Shown here in pieces: positions 16,900 through 25,725 of a stretch of DNA of 64,000 bases. Every line of letters begins with the position of its first letter. The stretch's first letter is position 1. A program made the translations under genes and the position numbers. The stretch is from JBGPLJ01 sp035644395 (GTDB lineage Bacteria > Pseudomonadota > Gammaproteobacteria > Steroidobacterales > Steroidobacteraceae), in the NCBI GenBank assembly GCA_035644395.1, contig DASQOR010000041.1, positions 43,945-107,944 on the forward strand, read 5' to 3'. Under the pieces are notes generated by a model, which had not been told where the DNA came from, searched no databases, and worked only from the letters and a program-made list of their open reading frames with translations.

Positions 16900-18438
16900 T
16901 CAGGCCAGTTGATCCGCACTTTCGGCTGCGCTCGGCGTGGGGGCCGGCTGCCGTGGCGTGCGAAAGGCCAGCACGAGCGGTATCAGGAGGAGCGACGTCA
17001 GCATCATGAGATAGAAGACATTGCCGAATGCGAGCACCGCCGACTGGCGGCTGATCTCGTTCAACGCGGCTTCCGCCTCGCGTCCGGGCACGAGTGATTG
17101 CAGGACGCGCCAGCGCTCGCCATCGAGCGAGGAGAAGAATTCCACCAGACGCGACTGATTGCGCGCTGAAATATTCGACACCTCGGCCGCCACGAGCGAC
17201 ACGCCGACCGCCGAACCGAGGTTGCGGGCGAGCGTGAGTATCACGGTTCCCTCCGTGCGCAGCTTCGGATCGAGCGTCGAGAATGCCGCGACGTTCACCG
17301 GCAGGAAGGTAAGGCCCATTGCCGCGCCCTGAAAGAACGACGTCACGCCGATCGTGGTCGCGGTCGTATCGAGCGAGATGTGGGCAAGCGGCCAAAGCGA
17401 TGCCGCGAGCATGACCGAGGCCACGATCATGAGACTACGCGGGCCGACCCGGTTCACCAGGCGCCCGCCCACGATCATCGAGGCCATCATGCCTATGCCG
17501 CGCCAGACCATGAGTTCGCCGGAGCTGATGACGGGATAGCCCTGGATCTGCTGCAGGTAGGTGGGTACGAGCGCCGTCGAGGATACGAACATCAGGCCGA
17601 CCACCAGCATCACGAAGATCGCGGCGGCGAAGTTGCGGTCGCGAAGCAGCGCGGGCTCGATGAAGGGATGGCTGCGCGTCGCCGAATGGGCGACGAACAG
17701 GTAGAGGCAAAGCACGGCGAATCCCGACTCGAGCAGTATCTCTCCGGATTCGAACCAGCCCTTGTCCGCACCGCGGTCGATGAAGAGTTGCAGCGCGCCG
17801 AGTCCTAGTGCGAGCAGGACGTAGCCGAAAAGGTCGAAATTCGCCTTGCGCCGGCCGATGTCTCTCGGGATAGCGCTCGCGATGCCGAGCGTCGCGAGGA
17901 TGCCGACGGGCACATTGACGTAGAAGACCCAGCGCCAGCTCCAGGTCTCGGTGAGGTAGCCGCCGAGCGTCGGACCGATGACGGGGCCCACCATCACGCC
18001 CATCGACCAGATGACGAAGGCGCGCCCGTACTCTTCGCGCGAATACGCGCCGAGCAGCACCGATTGCGAGATCGGCACGAGCGCCGCGCCGGAAATGCCT
18101 TGCAGCGTCCGAAAGACCACGAGCTCCGGGAGGGAGGTTGCAAGCCCGCAAAACATGGAGAACAGCGTGAATCCAACGACACTCGTTATCAGAACGCGGC
18201 GCGATCCGAAGCGCGCAGCCAGAAAGGTAGTCAATGGCGTCACGATGGCGCTCGCGACGATGTAGGAGGTCAATACCCAGAAGACCTGGTCCTGGGTCGC
18301 CTGGAGGGAGCCGCGAATCTGCGGAAGCGCGACGTTGGCGATCGTCATGTCGACCGTGTAGAGGAGGGTCGCGAGCGTCGTCGACACCGCGATCATCGTG
18401 CGGCGTGGCGATGCTGCTGGTTCGGCCGGCAATTGCAT
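16900..18438 (-). CDS. emrB: DHA2 family (EmrB/QacA) multidrug efflux permease
   Basis: 512 residues with about 14 predicted membrane segments, typical of the 14-helix DHA2 drug:proton antiporters. Motif A is seen as L-A-A-R-F-G-S-R-R (about 75-83) and motif C-like G-x-M-V-G-P-V-I-G-P-T-L-G-G (about 152-165). It follows emrA with a 24-nt gap. With EmrA and an outer-membrane TolC, not in the window, it should form a tripartite pump for hydrophobic toxicants. The substrate cannot be predicted. Confidence 0.88.
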   Translation of the reverse strand: MQLPAEPAASPRRTMIAVSTTLATLLYTVDMTIANVALPQIRGSLQATQDQVFWVLTSYIVASAIVTPLTTFLAARFGSRRVLITSVVGFTLFSMFCGLATSLPELVVFRTLQGISGAALVPISQSVLLGAYSREEYGRAFVIWSMGVMVGPVIGPTLGGYLTETWSWRWVFYVNVPVGILATLGIASAIPRDIGRRKANFDLFGYVLLALGLGALQLFIDRGADKGWFESGEILLESGFAVLCLYLFVAHSATRSHPFIEPALLRDRNFAAAIFVMLVVGLMFVSSTALVPTYLQQIQGYPVISSGELMVWRGIGMMASMIVGGRLVNRVGPRSLMIVASVMLAASLWPLAHISLDTTATTIGVTSFFQGAAMGLTFLPVNVAAFSTLDPKLRTEGTVILTLARNLGSAVGVSLVAAEVSNISARNQSRLVEFFSSLDGERWRVLQSLVPGREAEAALNEISRQSAVLAFGNVFYLMMLTSLLLIPLVLAFRTPRQPAPTPSAAESADQLA

Positions 18439-18462
18439 GGCGAGCGCGCCGGGGCCTGAGAT

Positions 18463-19533
18463 TCAGCGTGCGCTGAGCGCCGGGTGCCCGCTCGCTTCGC
18501 TGCCCGCGGCGTTGGTGTCGATGCGCACGTAAGCGCTCATGCCCGCGCGCAGCGGCAGCCGTTCGGGACCCGAGTCGAGCGCGATGCGAACCGGGATACG
18601 CTGCACCACCTTCACCCAGTTGCCGCTCGCGTTCTGCGCGGGCAGCAGGGCGAATTCCGCGCCGGTTGCCTGCGCGATGCTGAGCACGTGGCCTTGCCAT
18701 TTCCTGCCGCCGTAGGTATCGATCTCGATCTCCACCGGCTGGCCGATGCGCACCTTGCCGAGGTCGGTTTCCTTGAAGTTCGCCTCGACCCACATGCCCT
18801 GTTCGGACACGATCGCGAGCGCCGTTCGACCGGCCTCCAGGTGATCACCGGCTTGTGGCAGGTGGCTCACGATACCGTCGCGCGGCGAATGCAGCTGGGT
18901 GTGCGCGAGATTGAGCTCGGCCTGCGCGATGGCGACATCCGCGGCCCGCACATCCGGATGCCCGTCGGGCGACAGTTGCGGGTTGCCGCCCAGACGCGCG
19001 GTGATGGCCCCGAGATCCTGGCGCGCGACCGCGACATTGCCGTCGGCTTCCTCCGCGGCTTGTTCGACGCTGTCGAGGAGGGCGTAGGCGATCAGGTGGC
19101 GGGCGGCAAGCTCACGCTGGCGGGCGAGTTCCTTGCTCGCGAAGTGGGCATTGCGCTGCGCGAGGTCGAGCGCCGCGCGCTTCTGCGAATACTGCGCCTT
19201 GAGCGAGGCGATTTCCGTGCGAACGGTGTCGCGATGGGCGCGCGCCTGAGCAACGGCGAGCCGCGCATCGGCATCATCGATGACGAGCAGCAGTTGCCCG
19301 ACTGCGACCCGCTCGTTTTCGTGCACGAGGACCTGCTCCACGCGACCGCCGATGTCGGAACTCACCTGCACCTTGTCGGCATGGACGTAGGCATTGTCCG
19401 TGGTCGCATAGCGTCGATTCAGCAGGTAAAACGTCGTCGCGACGGCGACCAGCACGAGCGGCACGACGACGAGCAGCAACAGGCGCAGGCGGCCCAGCTT
19501 GTTCGGCTCGCTCGGTGCCTCAGGCGCGGCCAT
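18463..19533 (-). CDS. emrA: EmrA-type membrane fusion protein
   Basis: 356 residues from the ATG at 19533, which has GAGGAA upstream; the gene overlaps the marR stop by 14 nt. One N-terminal membrane helix (about 16-38) is followed by a lipoyl half (T-D-N-A-Y-V-H-A-D), a long alpha-helical hairpin rich in Gln, Arg and Ala (about 80-200), the second lipoyl half and a beta-barrel domain with V-E-A-N-F-K-E-T-D-L. This is the HlyD/EmrA architecture that links the inner-membrane pump to an outer-membrane channel. Confidence 0.88.
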   Translation of the reverse strand: MAAPEAPSEPNKLGRLRLLLLVVVPLVLVAVATTFYLLNRRYATTDNAYVHADKVQVSSDIGGRVEQVLVHENERVAVGQLLLVIDDADARLAVAQARAHRDTVRTEIASLKAQYSQKRAALDLAQRNAHFASKELARQRELAARHLIAYALLDSVEQAAEEADGNVAVARQDLGAITARLGGNPQLSPDGHPDVRAADVAIAQAELNLAHTQLHSPRDGIVSHLPQAGDHLEAGRTALAIVSEQGMWVEANFKETDLGKVRIGQPVEIEIDTYGGRKWQGHVLSIAQATGAEFALLPAQNASGNWVKVVQRIPVRIALDSGPERLPLRAGMSAYVRIDTNAAGSEASGHPALSAR

Positions 19534-19996
19534 GCGAGCGTTCCTCGGCAGTGGCGCGGGCGTCCGTTGCACGCCGGGCGGCGAGGTTACGCCGCACGTA
19601 GGTCAGAAGGTCGAGAAGCTTCTCGCGGTCGGCCGCGCTGACACCCGTTAGCGCGCGCTTGCTGATGCCATCGGCGATCGACCGCAGCCGCTCGACCTTG
19701 GCCTTGGCGCGTGCGGTCAGGAACAGGCGTGTCGCGCGACGGTCGTCCGGGTCGGCGCGCCGTTCAATCAAATCGAGCGCCGCGAGGCGGTCGAGCAGGC
19801 GGCAGACGGTGATCGGGCGAACCTCGATCACTTCCGCCAGTTCGTTCTGGCGGCAACCCTCCATGCGCGACAGATACGCAATGGCTCGCCACTGCGTCTG
19901 CGTCAGCCGCAGTTCCACCGCACGGGCGGCGAATTCCGTCCGCAACATGCGGCCGACATCGTGGATCAGAAATCCGAGGGCGCGGGTTTCCTGCAT
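19520..19996 (-). CDS. MarR family transcriptional regulator
   Basis: 158 residues. The winged helix-turn-helix is clear: L-T-Q-T-Q-W-R-A-I-A-Y-L-S, E-V-I-E-V-R-P-I-T-V-C-R-L-L-D-R-L and the wing R-R-A-D-P-D-D-R-R-A-T-R-L. It leads the marR-emrA-emrB unit and overlaps emrA, so it most likely represses this pump and is released by its substrates, like EmrR/MprA. That role is inferred from context. The most likely operator is in the 155-nt gap upstream. Confidence 0.88.
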   Translation of the reverse strand: MQETRALGFLIHDVGRMLRTEFAARAVELRLTQTQWRAIAYLSRMEGCRQNELAEVIEVRPITVCRLLDRLAALDLIERRADPDDRRATRLFLTARAKAKVERLRSIADGISKRALTGVSAADREKLLDLLTYVRRNLAARRATDARATAEERSHGRA

Positions 19997-20016
19997 GCGG
20001 GCTGTCCACTCCGGTC

Positions 20017-20038
20017 CAATAATAAGCTATGCGTATTG
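20017..20038. promoter_or_regulatory. Candidate MarR operator
   Basis: CAATA (20017-20021) and TATTG (20034-20038) form an inverted repeat with 12 nt between the arms. It lies 21 nt upstream of the marR start in the AT-rich part of the divergent gap. Short-arm AT-rich repeats in this position are typical of autoregulated MarR operators. Evidence is position and symmetry only. Confidence 0.35.
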
Positions 20039-20151
20039 TGTCCTCGGGTAACTATCTGTGCAACGCTCGCCCTGCGCAGACCGCTGGACGGTCACACTCT
20101 TGAGGTACCATGCGCCGCAACGCAGAGCGGCATGCGGGGTGTGCGGTCGCG

Positions 20152-20637
20152 ATGAAGGTGCTATTCGTCTGTCTTGGCAATATCTGCCGTTCGCCGACGG
20201 CAGAGGCGGTCTTTCGCCACGTCCTCGTCAACGAGGCGGCGGGCTTGACGATCGAAGTCGACTCGGCGGGCACCCATGGCTATCACATCGGCGAGCCGCC
20301 GGATCCGCGCACGCAGGCGGCCGCACGCAGGCGCGGCATCGAGATGAGTGCATTGCGTGCACGTCAGGTACAGGCCGGCGACTTCGAGGACTTCGACCTC
20401 ATACTCGCCATGGACCGCGAAAATCTGACGGAACTCAAACGCCGTTGTCCGGCGCGCTTTCACGATCGCTTGCGCCTGTTCCTCGCGTACACGGCCCTGA
20501 CCGATCACGAGGTGCCGGATCCCTACTACGGCGGCGAGGCAGGCTTCGAGCAGGTGCTGGATCTCGTCGAGAAGGCGAGCCGCGCCCTTCTCGACGACCT
20601 CCAGCGTCGCCTGTCAACTCATCGCAAGGCGCCGTAA
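20152..20637 (+). CDS. Low-molecular-weight protein-tyrosine phosphatase
   Basis: 161 residues from the ATG at 20152. The catalytic P-loop lies right at the N-terminus: C7-L-G-N-I-C-R13-S-P, with nucleophile Cys7 and phosphate-binding Arg13. The general-acid loop D-P-Y-Y-G-G is present near the C-terminus. Most such proteins dephosphorylate tyrosine kinases of exopolysaccharide systems or stress targets; no kinase gene is nearby. An in-frame ATG 42 nt upstream would add residues that do not fit the family. It converges with rne. Confidence 0.9.
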   Translation: MKVLFVCLGNICRSPTAEAVFRHVLVNEAAGLTIEVDSAGTHGYHIGEPPDPRTQAAARRRGIEMSALRARQVQAGDFEDFDLILAMDRENLTELKRRCPARFHDRLRLFLAYTALTDHEVPDPYYGGEAGFEQVLDLVEKASRALLDDLQRRLSTHRKAP

Positions 20638-20660
20638 CTCACTGACGAGCGGATTGCCCG

Positions 20661-23093
20661 TCAGTGATCGTCGCGGCGCGGACCCTCGGTGGGACTCGCC
20701 GGCCCCGACGACCAGACGGTGAAATGCTTCTGCTCGGATGATGGCGGACCTGAATCCGGCGCCGGGCTCGAAGGAGCGGGCGGCGTCGATTCGCGCACCG
20801 GCGTTTCCTGCTGCGGGCGAGTTTGCTCGCCGGCGGAACCGCCGTCGCCGCCCTGAGGTGGCGAAAAGATGTCGTGCTGGCCGCCGGTCGGACGGGAGTC
20901 GCCACCCGCATTCTCGGATCCAGGACGCTCGTCGCGCCGGCCCCTGCGTCCGCCGCGACGTCGACGGCCACGCCGCTCGCCGCGATCCCCGCCACGGTCC
21001 GGCCGGTCGCGATCGAATCCACGCTGTTCCGGATTCTGCGGCCGATCCGGCCGCGTCTCGCGCGGCGCAGGTGATACGCCTTCTGCCGGCGGCGCGGCCA
21101 TCTGCGGCGCCTGCGGTGGCCGCTCACGGTCCCGCTGACTGTCCCGATGGCCATCGCGGCTCGCGTCGCGCGGGTGCCGGTCTCCGCGCTCCCCGCGATC
21201 GTTGCGGTCGTGCCGACGTGGCTGACCGTGCTGTCGATTGCGCTCGCCAGGACGGTCGTGACGCTCGCGGCCGCCTTGCCGGTCGTGCCGCTCATGCCGT
21301 CCGCTGTCCCGATTTCGGACGTCCTCGCGGTCACGGCGATGCGGCCGAACCGGCCGATCCGACGGCGCAGGAACGGCGGGGCCGGTCCCAAACAACGCCC
21401 GCCAGGCGCGCACGAAGATGCCGGGCCGCTCCGGCGCAACGTGCTTTTCGATCGGTGCCGCAGGCGGCATCGGTGTGGACGTAGCAGTGAGCATGGGTAC
21501 GACCGCGGGCTGCGGCGCCGGCTTCTTGTCGCGGCCATTCTCGGCATGGGTCGCGGCGGCAGGCTCCACGGGCGGTGTCGCCAGCTGGTAGCTGGTCCCG
21601 GAATTTTCCGCGAGCAGCGTCTCGTCATCGCGCACACGACGGATGAGGTAGTTCGGCGTCAGCATGTTCGAGTTCGGCACGAGGACGACTTCCGCCACGC
21701 CTTTTCTGCCGATGTTGCCGAGCGCTTCGCGCTTCTCGTTCATGAGGAAGGTCGCGACCTCCACCGGGACCTGCGCGATGACCCGCGCCGTCCGGTCCTT
21801 GCGCACCTCCTCGCCGATGATGCGCAGGATCGCGAGCGCCAGCGATTCGACACCCCGGATATTGCCTTGCCCGACGCAGCGCGGGCACACGATGTGCGTC
21901 GATTCGCCAAGGCTCGGGCGCAATCGCTGCCGCGACATTTCGAGGAGGCCGAAGCGCGAGATCTTGCCGATCTGGATGCGTGCGCGATCCTGCCGCACGG
22001 CATCGCGCAACCGGTCTTCCACCGCGCGCTGGTTGCGTTGCGACTCCATGTCGATGAAGTCGATGACGATCAGCCCGCCGATATCACGCAACCGCAGTTG
22101 CCGGGCAACCTCGTCGGCGGCTTCCAGGTTGGTATTGGTCGCCGTTGTCTCGATGTCCGCGCCGCGCGTGGCACGTGCGGAGTTGATGTCGACCGAGACC
22201 AGGGCTTCCGTGTGATCGATGACGATGCCGCCGCCGGAGGGCAGGTCGACCTTGTGCGAGTACGCCGACTCGATCTGGCTTTCGATCTGAAAGCGCGTGA
22301 AGAGCGCGACGTCATCCTCGTAGTGCTTGAGCTTGCGCAGGGAGTCCGCCGGCATGAAGCGCTGCATGTACTCCTGGGCTTTCTGGAAAACCGCGGCATC
22401 GTCGACCAGGATTTCGCCGATATCGTCGGAGAAATAGTCGCGCAGGCTGCGCGTTACCGCGTCGCTCTCCTGATAGACGAGAAAGGGCGGCGCACGGTCC
22501 TTCGCTGCCAGGTCGACGGCGTCCCAGACACCGCGAAGGTTGTTGAGGTCCCACTGCAGTTCCTCCGCGGTGCGCCCGACTCCCGCGGTGCGGATGATGG
22601 CGCCCATGCCTTCGGGGATCGTGAGCGACTCCATCGCGTCGCGCATCTGCTCGCGGTCCTCGCCTTCGATGCGGCGTGATACGCCGCCCGCGCGAGGGTT
22701 ATTCGGCATCAGCACGAGGAAGCGGCCGGCAAGCGAGATAAAGGTCGTGAGAGCAGCGCCTTTGTTGCCGCGCTCTTCCTTCTCGACCTGTACGACGACC
22801 TCCTGGCCTTCCTGCAGGAGCTCCTTGATGTTCATGCGGCCGCCCTGCGGCTGCGCACGGAAGTATTCCTTGGAGACTTCCTTCAGAGGCAGAAAGCCGT
22901 GGCGCGGAACGCCGTAATCGACGAAGCACGCTTCGAGACTCGGCTCGATGCGCGTGATTCGCCCTTTGTAGATGTTGGCTTTCTTCTGTTCCCTGGAGGG
23001 TATTTCGATCGCGAGGTCGTAGAGCTTCTGGCCGTCAACCAGGGCTACGCGCAACTCCTCTTCCTGGGTTGCATTGATCAACATTCGTTTCAT
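20661..23093 (-). CDS. rne: Ribonuclease E
   Basis: 810 residues. RNase E starts mRNA decay and processes rRNA and tRNA at the inner membrane. An S1 domain (about 37-120) is followed by the 5' sensor and DNase I-like catalytic region with S-V-D-I-N-S-A-R and I-V-I-D-F-I-D-M, which hold the two metal-binding aspartates. The zinc link C-P-R-C is near residue 402. The last ~300 residues are disordered, rich in Arg, Asp, Gly and Pro, with many R-H-D-R / R-D repeats, and should be the RNA-binding scaffold. A leader of about 360 nt suggests autoregulation as in E. coli. Confidence 0.93.
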   Translation of the reverse strand: MKRMLINATQEEELRVALVDGQKLYDLAIEIPSREQKKANIYKGRITRIEPSLEACFVDYGVPRHGFLPLKEVSKEYFRAQPQGGRMNIKELLQEGQEVVVQVEKEERGNKGAALTTFISLAGRFLVLMPNNPRAGGVSRRIEGEDREQMRDAMESLTIPEGMGAIIRTAGVGRTAEELQWDLNNLRGVWDAVDLAAKDRAPPFLVYQESDAVTRSLRDYFSDDIGEILVDDAAVFQKAQEYMQRFMPADSLRKLKHYEDDVALFTRFQIESQIESAYSHKVDLPSGGGIVIDHTEALVSVDINSARATRGADIETTATNTNLEAADEVARQLRLRDIGGLIVIDFIDMESQRNQRAVEDRLRDAVRQDRARIQIGKISRFGLLEMSRQRLRPSLGESTHIVCPRCVGQGNIRGVESLALAILRIIGEEVRKDRTARVIAQVPVEVATFLMNEKREALGNIGRKGVAEVVLVPNSNMLTPNYLIRRVRDDETLLAENSGTSYQLATPPVEPAAATHAENGRDKKPAPQPAVVPMLTATSTPMPPAAPIEKHVAPERPGIFVRAWRALFGTGPAVPAPSDRPVRPHRRDREDVRNRDSGRHERHDRQGGRERHDRPGERNRQHGQPRRHDRNDRGERGDRHPRDASRDGHRDSQRDRERPPQAPQMAAPPAEGVSPAPRETRPDRPQNPEQRGFDRDRPDRGGDRGERRGRRRRGGRRGRRDERPGSENAGGDSRPTGGQHDIFSPPQGGDGGSAGEQTRPQQETPVRESTPPAPSSPAPDSGPPSSEQKHFTVWSSGPASPTEGPRRDDH

Positions 23094-23453
23094 TTGTCCC
23101 TACTTCAAAAGCGTGAGGGACCGCTGAGCGAGAAGCGTGCGGCGCTGAATCGACAGGGAGGGTTTTCGGCAATGTGAGGGTCATGGGGCCGAAAGCCGGG
23201 AGCGCTGGGCGCTACCCGGCGAAATCATCCTGTAGTTCCTGTTCCGCTTGCCCGGAGGCTTGCTCGTCTTCGGGGCGCGGGCTCCGGTTTCACTTCGAAG
23301 TCCCTGCGCTCCGCTCAACGGCCTAGCGATGGTCTGGAAATCCAGAACCAACTAACATGCGACGCTTCCAGCGCTTGCGCTGCCCGCGTCGCGATTCACC
23401 GGTCTCAATGCCTGAGCGAGCTCGGGCTGGGGAGGCCGGGTCTTAAGAAACCG
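23094..23453 (-). ncRNA. Long 5' leader of rne, possible autoregulatory RNA
   Basis: About 360 nt lie between the predicted rne transcription start and its ATG, and no gene fits there. E. coli rne has a leader of similar length whose hairpin is bound by RNase E to control its own mRNA. Here one clear structure is a two-step hairpin at 23359-23392: outer arms GCGACGC and GCGTCGC, inner arms CAGCGC and GCGCTG around two bases. Other GC-rich stems are likely. The function is inferred by analogy. Confidence 0.5.
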
Positions 23454-23459
23454 GCCGGC

Positions 23460-23489
23460 AATATACAACATACATTCCTGCGAAAACAA
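23460..23489 (-). promoter_or_regulatory. Predicted rne promoter
   Basis: On the minus strand, TTGTTT (23489-23484) and TATATT (23465-23460) have an 18-nt spacer. They lie in the AT-rich patch just upstream of rluC, so the divergent rluC promoter must overlap this segment. Transcription would start near 23453. Confidence 0.55.
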
Positions 23490-23499
23490 TGAATTACGA

Positions 23500-24504
23500 A
23501 TGGCGTCGACGATGACAGTCGAAATCGCTGAGAAGGCCAGGGCGACGCAGGGCGTGCGCCACGAGGAGGTTGCGGCCGATTGCGCGGGTCAGCGCATCGA
23601 CAACTACCTGCTGCGTATCCTGAAAACGGTTCCGCGCAGCCGCATTTACCGCCTTTTACGCAAAGGCGAGGTCCGGGTAGGCGGCCGCCGCGTCAAGCCG
23701 GAACATCGCCTCAAGGCAGGCGACAGTGTCCGGATCCCGCCAGTGCGCCTCGAGTCCGCGTCGCAGATCGCGCCTCCCCGGCCGATGCGCGAGCAATTGC
23801 GCCAGGCGATCGTATTCGAGGACAAGAATCTCATCGCGCTCGACAAGCCGGCGGGCATCGCCGTCCATGGCGGCAGCGGCCTGAGCCTTGGCGTCATCGA
23901 GGCGCTGCGGGCCGAGCGGCCGCGCGAAGCGCTGGAACTCGTGCATCGGCTGGACCGCGACACCAGCGGCTGCCTGCTGATCGCGCGCAATCGCAAGACG
24001 CTCCGCGAGTTGCATGCGTTGATCCGCGACGGCGCCATGGAGAAGCGCTATCTCGCCCTGGTTCGAGGCAACTGGCAGTTCGGTGAAAAGCGCATCGACG
24101 TACCTCTGCAGACCGAGCATCGCCGCAGCGGCGAGCGCCATGTGCGGGCCGCAGCCCGTGGCAAGGAGTCCGTGAGCGTATTCAAGCCGGCACAGTTCTT
24201 TGGCGCGCGAGCGACCCTGCTCGAGATCGAGATCCAGACCGGACGCACGCACCAGATCCGGGTTCACGCCGGCCACACCGGTCACCCGGTTGCCGGCGAC
24301 GAAAAGTATGGCGATGCCGGCTTCAACGAGGAGATGCGCAGCTTCGGCCTGGAGCGGCTCTTCCTGCACGCCCATTCAGTCGCGTTTTCGTGGCCGGGCT
24401 CGCAAGAGCCCGCGCATTTCAGCGCGCCGCTGCCTGTCGAGCTGAGGACGGTGATCGACCGGTTGCAGGCGGCCCCCGGGCGCTCTCGCGCCAAGCGGCG
24501 CTAG
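23500..24504 (+). CDS. rluC: 23S rRNA pseudouridine synthase RluC
   Basis: 334 residues. RluC makes pseudouridine at positions 955, 2504 and 2580 of 23S rRNA in E. coli. An N-terminal S4 RNA-binding domain (R-I-D-N-Y-L-L-R ... K-G-E-V-R-V, about 30-80) precedes the catalytic domain with H-R-L-D-R-D-T-S-G, catalytic Asp152, and the later T-G-R-T-H-Q-I-R-V-H. It is divergent from rne, the conserved arrangement that favours RluC over RluD. Its stop overlaps the end of the convergent maf gene. Confidence 0.92.
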   Translation: MASTMTVEIAEKARATQGVRHEEVAADCAGQRIDNYLLRILKTVPRSRIYRLLRKGEVRVGGRRVKPEHRLKAGDSVRIPPVRLESASQIAPPRPMREQLRQAIVFEDKNLIALDKPAGIAVHGGSGLSLGVIEALRAERPREALELVHRLDRDTSGCLLIARNRKTLRELHALIRDGAMEKRYLALVRGNWQFGEKRIDVPLQTEHRRSGERHVRAAARGKESVSVFKPAQFFGARATLLEIEIQTGRTHQIRVHAGHTGHPVAGDEKYGDAGFNEEMRSFGLERLFLHAHSVAFSWPGSQEPAHFSAPLPVELRTVIDRLQAAPGRSRAKRR

Positions 24505-25097
24505 GGAACGGGGAAACCGCAGCCGCGCAGGGTTGCCGCCAACCAGATGAGCGGCAGGCCGATCAGCGCGGTTGGATCGCGCGACTCGATCGACTCGAAG
24601 AGCGCTACGCCGAGGCCCTCGCACTTGAAACCGCCGGCGCACTCGAACGGTTGTTCCGCATCCACGTAGCGCAGGATCTCGTCGGACTTCAACGGCCGGA
24701 AGCGCACGCGGGTCGTGTCGATATGCTGGAAGCTGTCGCCGGTCGCACCGCGCAGGACACAACAGGCCGTCAGAAATTCGAGCGTGCGGCCGCTCGCGAA
24801 CGTCAGTTGCTCGATGCACGCTTCGCGATTGCCCGGCTTGCCGAGGATGCGATCGCCTGCCGCGGCGACCTGATCGGATCCAATCACCCAGGCATCCGGC
24901 GCAAGGGTGGCCGCGTTCGTGGCCTTGGCAAGTGCCAGGCGCTGGGCCAGCGCACGGGCGGCTTCGCCGGTCCTGGGCGTCTCCTCGGTGCCCGTCGTGA
25001 GCATGCGGAAGGGCAGCCGCAGGCGTTCGAGGAGCTCGCGGCGGTACCTTGAGGCGGAGGCAAGCACCAGCTCTGGCGTGGTCGATGGGACAGGCAT
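24501..25097 (-). CDS. yceF: Maf-like nucleotide pyrophosphatase (YceF type)
   Basis: 198 residues from the ATG at 25097. The Maf signature L-A-S-A-S-x-Y-R-R-E-L-L-E-R is at the N-terminus, and G-S-D-Q-V-A and the K-P-G segment follow. E. coli YceF hydrolyses m7GTP, and Maf proteins are thought to clear modified nucleotides. The position between rluC and yceD is that of yceF. It is divergent from yceD, whose promoter lies 42 nt away. An in-frame ATG 48 nt upstream lies within the yceD promoter and is less likely. Confidence 0.88.
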   Translation of the reverse strand: MPVPSTTPELVLASASRYRRELLERLRLPFRMLTTGTEETPRTGEAARALAQRLALAKATNAATLAPDAWVIGSDQVAAAGDRILGKPGNREACIEQLTFASGRTLEFLTACCVLRGATGDSFQHIDTTRVRFRPLKSDEILRYVDAEQPFECAGGFKCEGLGVALFESIESRDPTALIGLPLIWLAATLRGCGFPVP

Positions 25098-25138
25098 ATT
25101 TAAGGCAGGAAAAACAAAGGTTTGCGTGTTAGAAAGGT

Positions 25139-25167
25139 TTGACACCCCCGGGGGTCGTCACTATCAT
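25139..25167 (+). promoter_or_regulatory. Near-consensus promoter of yceD-rpmF-plsX-fabH
   Basis: A perfect -35 box TTGACA (25139-25144) and a -10 box TATCAT (25162-25167) are separated by 17 nt. The spacer, together with the last base of the -35 box, contains the perfect 12-bp palindrome ACCCCCGGGGGT (25144-25155). The expected start, about 25174, lies within a few bases of the yceD ATG at 25177, so the transcript would be leaderless or nearly so. Confidence 0.75.
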
Positions 25168-25176
25168 ACCGCGCCC

Positions 25177-25710
25177 ATGTCGAGGCCCCCGGAGCCAGAA
25201 GTCGATGTCAGCCAGCTGGCATCGGAGGAAGCCGAGCTCGAGAAGCACTTCCCGGTCTCGGACTTCGATCGCTTGCGCGATGTCGTCGCCAGTGCGCAGG
25301 AATCGGGATCGCGCGCCGTGCGGGTACGATTTCGCTTTGCGATGGAACAAGGCTGTCCGGTTGCAGTGGTCGACGTGGATTCGCGGCTCCCACTCACATG
25401 CCAGCGCTGCCTGGAACCGGTTGAGTGGCAGGTGAGGAGTTCGACGCGAATCGTGTTCGTTGACGCCGCCGGGATGGCCGCGGCGCAAACAGACGATCGC
25501 GAACCGTTCGAGACGCACGGCGGCCGGGTCGCCCTGCGGGAAGTGGTTGAAGAGGAGTTGCTGCTGGCATTGCCGCTGGTTGCCACTCACCCGGCGACGG
25601 TTGCCTGCAGGGCACACGCGCCAATGCTTGAAGAGTCCGATGAAGTTTCATCCGATGCGCCGGCGCAGCTGCCGTTCGCGGGACTGAAGGAACTCCTCGG
25701 CCGGAAGTAA
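25177..25710 (+). CDS. yceD: YceD/DUF177 family protein
   Basis: 177 residues; E. coli YceD has 173. The family is linked to 23S rRNA or large-subunit biogenesis and is almost always next to rpmF. The conserved cysteine motif L-T-C-Q-R-C-L-E-P (about 73-81) and a later A-C-R-A-H are present. A run of acidic residues forms the N-terminus (D-V-S-Q-L-A-S-E-E-A-E-L-E-K). No ribosome-binding site fits before the ATG because the promoter reaches almost to it. Confidence 0.85.
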   Translation: MSRPPEPEVDVSQLASEEAELEKHFPVSDFDRLRDVVASAQESGSRAVRVRFRFAMEQGCPVAVVDVDSRLPLTCQRCLEPVEWQVRSSTRIVFVDAAGMAAAQTDDREPFETHGGRVALREVVEEELLLALPLVATHPATVACRAHAPMLEESDEVSSDAPAQLPFAGLKELLGRK

Positions 25711-25725
25711 CTGGAGACAAGTTTC

